This document shows, piece after piece, positions 44,082 to 51,486 of a stretch of 64,000 nucleotides of DNA. Position 1 is the first letter of the stretch, and the number at the start of each line of letters is the position of its first letter. The stretch is from positions 806,001-870,000 of the forward strand of contig NZ_JAINFL010000001.1 in assembly GCF_022458895.1 (NCBI RefSeq). The letters are read 5' to 3'. A program made the position numbers and the translations under genes. The DNA comes from Roseihalotalea indica. Lineage in GTDB: Bacteria > Bacteroidota > Bacteroidia > Cytophagales > Cyclobacteriaceae. The notes beneath the pieces are model-generated. The model was not told the origin of the DNA, made no database searches, and saw only the letters and a list, made by a program, of their open reading frames with translations.

Positions 44082-45633
44082 TCTTAGGGGTCAGCGTGAT
44101 CAACGGCACGATCATTTCTTCCAGCGAGATGCCTCCGTGCTGAAAGGTATCCCGGTAATAATTTACGTAATAATTATAGTTGTTAGGATAGGCAAAGAAA
44201 TAATCTTGCGCAGCAAACGCATATGTGGTAGACACATTGGGACGAGGTAAGTGCAGGTGCTCAGGTTTGCGCACAGCAAACACTTTATTGCTGTCAAAGT
44301 TGAGGTTTTTTCCCTGTTTGTAGCGTAGGTTAGTGTTTGTGTTCCGGTCGCCAATAATTTTAACCGGACGTTTTACCCGAATGGTGCCGTGGTCAGTAGC
44401 AATAATTACTTTAATATCTTCCCGGGCAATACGCTTAAACAGATCTAGCAAGGGAGAATGTAAAAACCACGATTTGGTTATAGAGCGGTACGCCGACTCG
44501 TCGGGAGCCAGTTCCCGGATCATTTCCATATCAGTACGGGCGTGCGACAACATATCCACAAAATTGTACACCACCACGTTAAGGTCATTTTGCAGCAGGT
44601 TGGGTACGTTATCAACCAGTTGCTTTCCCTGCTCGGTACGAATCACCTTATGGTAAGAGCTTTTAATATCCAGGTGGTTTTTCTTGAGCTGTCGCTTTAG
44701 AAAATCAAATTCGTAATTATTCTTGCCTTCTTCTTCATCATCACCTACCCAGATATCGGGATGATATTTGGCCATTTCGGCAGGAAGCATGCCGGAGAAG
44801 ATGGCGTTCCGGGAAAAGGCGGTGGTGGTAGGAAGAATAGAGTATAGAGACGATTCCTCTTCTACCGAGTAGTGGTCGGCAATAATGGGTTCAATGATTT
44901 TCCATTGATCAAAGCGCAGGTTATCAATCAGGATAAAGAATAGTGGTTGGCCTTCCTGTAACTGAGGGAAAACCCGTTTGCTCATGAGTTGATGGGATAA
45001 CAATGGTTTCTCAACATCCACATCATTCAGCCACGACTCATAGTTATCACTGATAAAGCGGGCAAAATTAGAATTGGCCTCGTCCTTCTGGTTATCCAGC
45101 ACCTCCGACATGCTTTTTTCTTCGGTGTTATCAATTTCCAGCTCCCAGAAAATCAGCTTACGGTAAATATCTACCCATTCTTCGTGATCAATATCATCGC
45201 TATAAGCCATGCTCAGGTTCCGGAAATCCTGCTGGTAGCTCATATTGGTTTTCTCGGTGACCAGTCGCCGGTTCTCCAAAATTTTCTTGATAGACAGTAA
45301 TATCTGGTTAGGATTAAGTGGCTTAATCAGGTAATCGCTGATCTTAGAGCCAATTGCCTGCTCCATAATCATCTCTTCCTCACTCTTGGTAATCATCACC
45401 ACCGGGATATTGGGTTTGGAAGCTTTGATGTAATCAAGTGTTTCCAGCCCCGTCATGCCAGGCATGTTTTCATCCAGAAAGATCAGATCAAAATGTTGGC
45501 TCTCCACTTTATCAATAGCATCGGCGCCGCTATTGACTGTCACCATGTCATATCCTTTCTTTTCCAGAAAGAGAGTATGTGGTTTTAAAAGATCTATTTC
45601 GTCGTCGGCCCAAAGAATAGTGTATTTTTGCAT
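44074..45633 (-). CDS. porX: PorX: response regulator/PglZ protein of the type IX secretion system
   Basis: 519 residues. The N-terminal receiver has ADDEID (10-12), phosphoacceptor Asp54 in LIFLDENMPGMTG and the lysine in DYLIKPLNP. A helical linker (about 130-200) precedes a PglZ/alkaline-phosphatase-like domain (about 210-519) with the metal-binding patterns FFILIDNLRFDQW, PTTTAFSRNAIFSG, IIATDHGTIR. This is the PorX architecture, which with sigma factor SigP and sensor PorY controls the T9SS in gliding and periodontal Bacteroidota. It cleaves oligoadenylate-type cyclic nucleotides in studied members. No porY or sigP is in the window. Confidence 0.95.
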   Translation of the reverse strand: MQKYTILWADDEIDLLKPHTLFLEKKGYDMVTVNSGADAIDKVESQHFDLIFLDENMPGMTGLETLDYIKASKPNIPVVMITKSEEEMIMEQAIGSKISDYLIKPLNPNQILLSIKKILENRRLVTEKTNMSYQQDFRNLSMAYSDDIDHEEWVDIYRKLIFWELEIDNTEEKSMSEVLDNQKDEANSNFARFISDNYESWLNDVDVEKPLLSHQLMSKRVFPQLQEGQPLFFILIDNLRFDQWKIIEPIIADHYSVEEESSLYSILPTTTAFSRNAIFSGMLPAEMAKYHPDIWVGDDEEEGKNNYEFDFLKRQLKKNHLDIKSSYHKVIRTEQGKQLVDNVPNLLQNDLNVVVYNFVDMLSHARTDMEMIRELAPDESAYRSITKSWFLHSPLLDLFKRIAREDIKVIIATDHGTIRVKRPVKIIGDRNTNTNLRYKQGKNLNFDSNKVFAVRKPEHLHLPRPNVSTTYAFAAQDYFFAYPNNYNYYVNYYRDTFQHGGISLEEMIVPLITLTPKNA

Positions 45634-45766
45634 AAGTATTTTCAGGTTAAAAAACTAAGTTATGGTAAGGTAAGTTACGTATGGTGGGATTAAGGGTATA
45701 AGTTATTCGTCTGTTTTAGCGTGCCCACTCTGTTCATAACGAAGAATAGGTTAAAAGTTATAAACG

Positions 45767-47017
45767 TTGAACAAAAGAAAAGTTTTCAATGACCCGGTTT
45801 ACGGGTTTATTAATATTCCGAGCGAGCTCATTTTTGATATTATTGAGCATCCTTATGTGCAGCGTTTACGACGTATACGGCAGCTAGGATTAACCGATCT
45901 GGTATATCCCGGTGCATTGCATACCCGCTTTCACCATGCGCTGGGGGCCATGCACCTGATGCAAAATACCATAGACAGCCTGCGTAACAAAGGGCAGGAA
46001 ATTTCAGAAGATGAATGCGAAGCCTTGCTGATTGCCATTCTGCTACACGATGTGGGGCACGGGCCTTTTTCTCATGCCTTGGAATATACCTTATTAAAGG
46101 TTAGCCACGAGGAGATGTCGCGGCTGATTATGAAGCGATTGGAGAAGGAACTGGGCGGGAACCTGGGGCTGGCTTATCAGATATTTACCAATCAATACAA
46201 ACGCAAATTTTTTCACCAACTTGTCTCCAGCCAACTGGATATTGACCGATTAGATTATTTGAAGCGTGATTGCTTTTATACCGGGGTGTCTGAAGGGGAG
46301 ATTGGGGCTGACCGTATCATAAAAATGCTGGATGTGCGAAACGACGAGGTAGTTGTGGAAGAGAAAGGGATTTACAGCATTGAAAATTTTCTGAATGCCC
46401 GTCGCCTGATGTACTGGCAGGTATATTTACACAAAGCCAGCGTGAGTGCCGAAAAAATGCTGGTAGCCATCATTCACCGGGTGCAACATTTGTTGGCCCA
46501 GGGAGTAAATGTTCCGGCTTCGTCTTGTCTATCGCTTTTTCTAGAGAAAGAAGTAATCCTAGCGGATATCCGGCAAAATGCCGATTATTTAGAGCACTAC
46601 ACCGAACTGGACGACTATGATGTGTGGTGTGCCATTAAAAGCTGGCAGCATCACCCTGACCGGACCCTTTCTACTTTAAGCCGAATGCTACTGCAACGCC
46701 GGTTGTTTCGAATTAAGCTGTATAATCAGCCTCTGGAGCCGGATACTATTGAGCAAATGCGGCAGGAAGTAAAGCAGCAAATGGGACTAAATGAGGATGA
46801 AATATCTTATTTCTTATACTATGGCCAAATCAGCAATGCGGCCTATGTTGTAGAAGGACAAAAAATTAATATTCTAACCAAAGAGGGCAAGATTTTTGAC
46901 GTGGTTCAGGCATCGGATTTACCTCATGTAAAGGCGATGAGCCAGATCGTAAAGAAATATTACGTGTGCTGGCCGAAGAACCTAACATTACACCCAAAAA
47001 GCAGCCTGATTTGCTAA
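45767..47017 (+). CDS. HD-domain phosphohydrolase (dGTPase-like)
   Basis: 416 residues. The start is a TTG at 45767: an in-frame TAA lies two codons upstream, and the next ATG would delete the conserved opening MNKRKVFNDPVYGFINIP. HD-domain metal ligands appear in HTRFHHALGAMHLM, LLHDVGHGPFSHALEYTLL and SSQLDIDRLDYLKRDCF. Members of this group are dNTP triphosphohydrolases or related HD enzymes. It is followed 18 bp later by lpxD, so it heads the lipid A operon. Confidence 0.93.
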   Translation: MNKRKVFNDPVYGFINIPSELIFDIIEHPYVQRLRRIRQLGLTDLVYPGALHTRFHHALGAMHLMQNTIDSLRNKGQEISEDECEALLIAILLHDVGHGPFSHALEYTLLKVSHEEMSRLIMKRLEKELGGNLGLAYQIFTNQYKRKFFHQLVSSQLDIDRLDYLKRDCFYTGVSEGEIGADRIIKMLDVRNDEVVVEEKGIYSIENFLNARRLMYWQVYLHKASVSAEKMLVAIIHRVQHLLAQGVNVPASSCLSLFLEKEVILADIRQNADYLEHYTELDDYDVWCAIKSWQHHPDRTLSTLSRMLLQRRLFRIKLYNQPLEPDTIEQMRQEVKQQMGLNEDEISYFLYYGQISNAAYVVEGQKINILTKEGKIFDVVQASDLPHVKAMSQIVKKYYVCWPKNLTLHPKSSLIC

Positions 47018-47035
47018 CACAACTCTCGAACGTTC

Positions 47036-48058
47036 ATGATTGAGTTTAGCGCGAACTACATTGCCCAATTGCTAGACGGAGAAGTACAGGGTGACGGAAC
47101 CATTAAGATCCATAAGCTAGGAAAAATTGACAGTGCCGAACCTGGTTCTATTGCTTTCCTCTCCAACCCTAAATACGAAAATGCTATTTACAGCACCGGT
47201 GCCAGTGCCGTGCTGGTAAATAAAGATTTTCAGCCTCGCCGAGCCCTCCAGACTACCCTGATTCGGGTAAACGATCCCTATTCGGGGTTTACCGCTCTAT
47301 TGGAAGAATACCACAAGCTTACCAGTTATCATAAAATAGGTATAGAAGAACCCGCCTTTATTGGTGATAATAGCACCGTCGGCGAAGATATTTACCGGGG
47401 CGCCTTTTCGTACATTGGCGCTGACTGCCAGATCGGCAAAAATGTCAAAATCTATCCTCATGCTTATGTGGGCGACCGCGTAACGATCGGTGACCATACC
47501 ATTATTCACAGTGGGGTGAAAATTTACGAGGGCACTATTATCGGTTCGCATTGTGTGATCCATTCCGGGGCTGTCATTGGCAGTGATGGGTTCGGGTTTG
47601 CTCCGCAACCGGATGGAACCTACAAAACCATTCCTCAGTTAGGTAACGTCGTAGTAGGGCATCACGTAAGTATTGGTGCCAATACTACTATCGACTGTGC
47701 TACCCTGGATTCTACCGTTATTCGCGATGGGGTAAAACTAGATAATCTGATTCAGATTGCCCATAATGTAGAAATTGGTGAGAATACGGTGATTGCAGCG
47801 CAAGCGGGAGTTTCCGGGTCGGCCAAGATCGGGAAGAATTGTGTGTTGGCCGGACAGGTAGGAGTTGTAGGGCATATCTCATTAGGTGATCAGGTTACGG
47901 TAGGGGCTCAGGCCGGAGTAGGGAAATCTTTAGAGCGCGGGCAGGTAGTGCTGGGTAGCCCTGCTTTTGATCGGAAAAAATACCTGCGTACCTATGCTGC
48001 CTTTAAGAATTTACCCGACCTGATGGAGCGCATCAAGGAACTTGAAAAAAAATACTAA
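47036..48058 (+). CDS. lpxD: UDP-3-O-acylglucosamine N-acyltransferase LpxD
   Basis: 340 residues. N-terminal uridine-binding domain (residues 1-100) followed by the left-handed beta-helix of hexapeptide repeats (about 105-310; many IGxxVxI triplets such as IGKNVKIYPHAYVG) and a C-terminal helix. The catalytic histidine is His243 in NLIQIAHNVEIGENTVIAAQAG. It adds the second, N-linked acyl chain in lipid A synthesis. It starts an operon-like run with lpxC-fabZ and lpxA. Confidence 0.97.
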   Translation: MIEFSANYIAQLLDGEVQGDGTIKIHKLGKIDSAEPGSIAFLSNPKYENAIYSTGASAVLVNKDFQPRRALQTTLIRVNDPYSGFTALLEEYHKLTSYHKIGIEEPAFIGDNSTVGEDIYRGAFSYIGADCQIGKNVKIYPHAYVGDRVTIGDHTIIHSGVKIYEGTIIGSHCVIHSGAVIGSDGFGFAPQPDGTYKTIPQLGNVVVGHHVSIGANTTIDCATLDSTVIRDGVKLDNLIQIAHNVEIGENTVIAAQAGVSGSAKIGKNCVLAGQVGVVGHISLGDQVTVGAQAGVGKSLERGQVVLGSPAFDRKKYLRTYAAFKNLPDLMERIKELEKKY

Positions 48059-48063
48059 CTTTG
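48056..48063 (+). promoter_or_regulatory. Candidate internal -7 element (TAACTTTG) before lpxC-fabZ
   Basis: Matches TAnnTTTG and overlaps the lpxD stop codon, 23 bp upstream of the lpxC-fabZ ATG. A -33 partner at suitable spacing was not seen, so an internal promoter is only tentative. Confidence 0.35.
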
Positions 48064-48085
48064 CCGCATTAGTGAGCAATAGTAC

Positions 48086-49483
48086 ATGATGAATATTAAG
48101 CAACATACAATACAGAAGTCAGTAACCGTATCGGGTGTGGGTTTGCATACCGGTGTATCGGCTAATATGACCTTTCTGCCAGCCAAGCCTAATCACGGAA
48201 TTAAGTTTCAGCGCACCGACCTAGAGGGACAGCCTACCGTAGATGCCGATGTGGATAACGTAGTAGATCTCTCTCGGGGAACTACCATTGAGCAGAGTGG
48301 CGCCCGTATTAATACGGTAGAACATACCCTGGCCGCTTTAATGGGAATGGAGATTGATAACGTCCTTATTCAGTTAGATGGGCCGGAGCCTCCTATTATG
48401 GATGGTAGTGCCAAACCCTATATTGATGCTCTGATGGAAGCCGGAACCGAAGAACAAAGTGCCCTACGCAACTTCTTCGAGGTAAAAGAAAGCATCAATT
48501 ATCGAGACTCATCCCGCAATGTGGAGATTGCCGCCCTGCCATTGGATGATTACCGGGTCACGGTCATGGTTGATTATAACTCTCCGGTATTAGGTAGCCA
48601 GCATGCTACGCTGAATGATATTAAAGAGTTTTCTAAAGAAATTGCCGCGTGCCGTACGTTCTGCTTTCTGCACGAACTGGAAATGCTCCATAAGAATAAC
48701 CTTATTCGTGGGGGAGATTTAAACAATGCTATTGTTGTAGTTGATAAAAAGGTAGAGGAGGGAGAATTAGACTACCTGGCGGATTTGTTTAATAAGCCCA
48801 AGGTAGAAGTGCGCAGCGAAGGTATTCTAAATAATGTGGAGCTGCGGTATAAGAACGAACCTGCCCGCCATAAGTTACTGGATGTAGTAGGTGATTTGGC
48901 ACTGGTGGGTAGACCCCTTAAAGCTCAGATTCTGGCAGCACGGCCAGGACATGCCGCAAATGTGGCATTTGCCAAGAAATTGAAAAAAGCAATGAAGGAG
49001 AGCGGTGATTCTACTGTTCTTCAATATGATCCGAAACTTCCTCCGGTATTGGATATTAATCAAATCAGCCAGATGCTACCGCACCGGTATCCTTTTCTGA
49101 TGATTGATAAAATCTACTACCTGGATGATACCACCGTATGTGGTATGAAAAACGTAACCATGAATGAGCCTTTCTTTGAGGGGCACTTTCCTGGAAACCC
49201 GGTGATGCCGGGCGTATTACAGGTAGAGGCAATGGTACAAACCGGCGGCATTCTGGTGCTGAGCACGGTGCCCGATCCAGAGAATTACTGGACGTACTTT
49301 CTGGCCATTGAACACTGCCGATTTAAAAAAATGGTTTTACCTGGCGATACGTTAACGATTAAGTGTGAATTGCTGGCCCCGATCAAACGGGGGATTGCCA
49401 AGATGCACGGCCAAGCTTACGTAGGGAAAACCCTCGTTTGTGAAGCAACAATGTCGGCCAGTATAGTTCGAAAAAACGCATGA
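48086..49483 (+). CDS. lpxC-fabZ: Bifunctional LpxC deacetylase / FabZ dehydratase
   Basis: 465 residues. Residues 1-305 form LpxC, the zinc deacetylase that commits to lipid A, with a zinc-binding His80 in RINTVEHTLAALMG, and HKLLDVVGDLALVG and LAARPGHAANVAFAKKL further on. Residues about 320-465 form FabZ, the hydroxyacyl-ACP dehydratase, with its catalytic QMLPHRYPFLMIDK and GHFPGNPVMPGVLQVEAM. Fusion of these two is typical of Bacteroidota. The downstream lpxA overlaps by 4 bp (ATGA), so translation is coupled. Confidence 0.97.
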   Translation: MMNIKQHTIQKSVTVSGVGLHTGVSANMTFLPAKPNHGIKFQRTDLEGQPTVDADVDNVVDLSRGTTIEQSGARINTVEHTLAALMGMEIDNVLIQLDGPEPPIMDGSAKPYIDALMEAGTEEQSALRNFFEVKESINYRDSSRNVEIAALPLDDYRVTVMVDYNSPVLGSQHATLNDIKEFSKEIAACRTFCFLHELEMLHKNNLIRGGDLNNAIVVVDKKVEEGELDYLADLFNKPKVEVRSEGILNNVELRYKNEPARHKLLDVVGDLALVGRPLKAQILAARPGHAANVAFAKKLKKAMKESGDSTVLQYDPKLPPVLDINQISQMLPHRYPFLMIDKIYYLDDTTVCGMKNVTMNEPFFEGHFPGNPVMPGVLQVEAMVQTGGILVLSTVPDPENYWTYFLAIEHCRFKKMVLPGDTLTIKCELLAPIKRGIAKMHGQAYVGKTLVCEATMSASIVRKNA

Positions 49484-50259
49484 ATCAACCATTAGCATAT
49501 ATCCATCCTGAGGCGAAGATTGCTAACAATGTAGTCATTGAACCTTTCAGCACGATTCATAAAAACGTTGTTATCAAAGAAGGAACGTGGATTGGATCTA
49601 ACGTAACCATTATGGAGGGAGCGCGGATTGGCCGGAACTGCAAGATTTTTCCGGGTGCCGTAATCTCTGCCGTGCCGCAAGATCTGAAATTTGCCGGTGA
49701 AGAGACAACAGCTGAAATTGGCGACAATACCGTAGTGCGCGAATGCGTCACCATTAACCGAGGCACGGTAGACCGCTACAAAACCGTGATCGGAAGCGAT
49801 GCTCTACTGATGGCATATGTCCATATTGCGCACGATTGCGTGATTGGCGACCGGTGTATTCTGGCTAATTCCGTGCAGGTGGCCGGACACGTAACGGCTG
49901 GAGAGTATGCATTTATCGGCGGTATGACTGCCGTGCACCAGTTCGTGAAAATTGGCGCACATGCCATGATCTCCGGTGGGTCGCTGGTACGAAAAGACGT
50001 GCCCCCCTTCGTTCGTGCAGCCCGCGAGCCTTTGGGGTACAGTGGTATCAATTCTATTGGCTTACGCCGAAGGGGTTATTCCAATGAAAAAATCAGCGAA
50101 ATTCAGGAAATCTACCGCATGATTTATCTGAGCGGTATGAATAACTCAACCGCACTGGATCAGATTGAAATTACCATGACTCCCACTCGGGAGCGAGACG
50201 AAATTCTGCGCTTTATGCACAGCTCTGAGCGAGGCATTATGCGAGGGTTTGACCAATAG
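49480..50259 (+). CDS. lpxA: UDP-N-acetylglucosamine acyltransferase LpxA
   Basis: 259 residues. Left-handed beta-helix with hexapeptide repeats (IHPEAKIANNVVIEP, TVVRECVTINRGT, VIGDRCILANSVQVAGH), with the catalytic histidine in VHIAHDC (His118). The C-terminal helical domain begins around GLRRRGYSNEKISEIQEIYR. It adds the first acyl chain to UDP-GlcNAc in lipid A synthesis. It overlaps lpxC-fabZ by 4 bp; a small ABC ATPase gene follows 9 bp later. Confidence 0.97.
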   Translation: MNQPLAYIHPEAKIANNVVIEPFSTIHKNVVIKEGTWIGSNVTIMEGARIGRNCKIFPGAVISAVPQDLKFAGEETTAEIGDNTVVRECVTINRGTVDRYKTVIGSDALLMAYVHIAHDCVIGDRCILANSVQVAGHVTAGEYAFIGGMTAVHQFVKIGAHAMISGGSLVRKDVPPFVRAAREPLGYSGINSIGLRRRGYSNEKISEIQEIYRMIYLSGMNNSTALDQIEITMTPTRERDEILRFMHSSERGIMRGFDQ

Positions 50260-50268
50260 AAACCTCCC

Positions 50269-50889
50269 ATGCGCATTGAAGTTGAGCAGCTTGGTAAAAA
50301 ATTTCAGCGCGAGTGGATTTTCAGAAACGTAAGCCTCACCCTGAAGCAAGGCCAGCCGTGTGCCTTTACGGGCCCTAATGGAAGTGGAAAATCAACTTTC
50401 CTTCTCATGCTGGCCGGCCTTATGCCGCCTACCGTGGGGAAAGTTATTTACTTTCAACAAGATAAAGCTCTGGAAGAAGAAACTGTTTATCAGCAGGTAA
50501 GTATTGCGGCGCCCTATGTTGAGTTAGTGGAAGAGTTTACCCTTCAGGAGTTTCTGGAGTTTCATACAGCCCTCAAACCATTACAATCCGGAATGACAGT
50601 GAGCGCATTGTTGGAACGGATGTACCTGAGGGAAGCCCGGCAGAAGTATATTCATCAGTTTTCATCCGGAATGAAACAGCGGTTAAAACTGGGAATTTCT
50701 TTTTACGCTCAAAACCCGGTACTCCTACTGGACGAGCCTTGCTCAAACCTTGATCAACAGGGTATCCACTGGTATCAGGAAGAAGTAAGGCGGCTGATTA
50801 AAGACAAACTCGTGGTAATTTGCTCTAACCAAACCTACGAATACGATTTCTGTCAGCAGGTCGTTGATATTGTACAATACAAGCGGTGA
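50269..50889 (+). CDS. Short ABC-transporter ATP-binding protein
   Basis: 206 residues with an intact ABC ATPase core: Walker A FTGPNGSGKSTF, signature QFSSGMKQRLKLG and Walker B VLLLDEPCSNLD. It is shorter than most ABC ATPases and no permease lies next to it. It begins 9 bp after lpxA, so it is probably co-expressed with the lipid A genes. A transport partner would have to be encoded elsewhere; its role is not otherwise evident. Confidence 0.92.
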   Translation: MRIEVEQLGKKFQREWIFRNVSLTLKQGQPCAFTGPNGSGKSTFLLMLAGLMPPTVGKVIYFQQDKALEEETVYQQVSIAAPYVELVEEFTLQEFLEFHTALKPLQSGMTVSALLERMYLREARQKYIHQFSSGMKQRLKLGISFYAQNPVLLLDEPCSNLDQQGIHWYQEEVRRLIKDKLVVICSNQTYEYDFCQQVVDIVQYKR

Positions 50890-50926
50890 TACATAATTGG
50901 AAAGGTGTCTCAAAAGAAAACAGAAT

Positions 50927-51427
50927 ATGAACAGTAGAAATCAATGGATCGCTTACTTCATAAGCATAACTTTACTTCTGGCCGCAGGATGTAAGGATGA
51001 TACTGATTCTGACAATGGTAATGATGTAGGCCCTGGGCAGGCCATTGCCGGAACCTGGTTTGTAAAAGACTCCACCGGGGTGACTGGCCCTACTGCTGAC
51101 CAGTTTCAGAACTTCCAGTTATCGATTACCGCATTGGCAAGTCGGGTAAATTACACAGCACAAGGAAATAATAATAAGATTGTGTTTCCGGATGCTGGAT
51201 CGTTGGAAGTGGAAACCAGAGATAATTTTGTTAATGGTGCCGAGGTTATTCGCCAGCCCGACCTGGTACCCATGACCATGACGCTGAATGAGGCAGATAC
51301 TACCCTCCGCATAGTGTTCACCATCAGTGCCGATAGCTTTGTTCCGGTTGAACAGGGGCGGATAGCTGGAATAGCCGGAGAGTATACTTTTAATCTAAAG
51401 AAGCAGCAAACCCTGCAAAACCAGTAG
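50927..51427 (+). CDS. Putative lipoprotein
   Basis: 166 residues. The ATG at 50927 begins a lipoprotein signal with lipobox LLLAAGC (cysteine near residue 22), followed by an Asp/Asn-rich linker (KDDTDSDNGNDVGPG), as seen in many Bacteroidota surface or outer-membrane lipoproteins. The rest is beta-rich (GTWFVKDS, LEVETRDNFVNG, MTMTLNEADTTLRIVFTIS), with the GTW start of a lipocalin-like barrel. Function unknown. It has its own terminator downstream. Confidence 0.75.
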   Translation: MNSRNQWIAYFISITLLLAAGCKDDTDSDNGNDVGPGQAIAGTWFVKDSTGVTGPTADQFQNFQLSITALASRVNYTAQGNNNKIVFPDAGSLEVETRDNFVNGAEVIRQPDLVPMTMTLNEADTTLRIVFTISADSFVPVEQGRIAGIAGEYTFNLKKQQTLQNQ

Positions 51428-51451
51428 GTATCAAAACATTTAAATCTATTG

Positions 51452-51486
51452 AAACCTCTTCTCCAGATGAGAGTAAGAGGTTTTTT
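51452..51486 (+). terminator. Rho-independent terminator after the lipoprotein gene
   Basis: Arms AAACCTCTT (51452-51460) and AAGAGGTTT (51475-51483) with a 14-base loop, ending in a run of six T residues. It lies 25 bp after the lipoprotein stop, and its U-run overlaps the end of the convergent mutS2 gene. Confidence 0.8.

Noticed and set aside
44074..45633. BREX-type PglZ protein
   Set aside because: The PglZ-like domain is fused to a receiver domain and lies in a housekeeping operon; no brx genes are present, so the PorX assignment is better.
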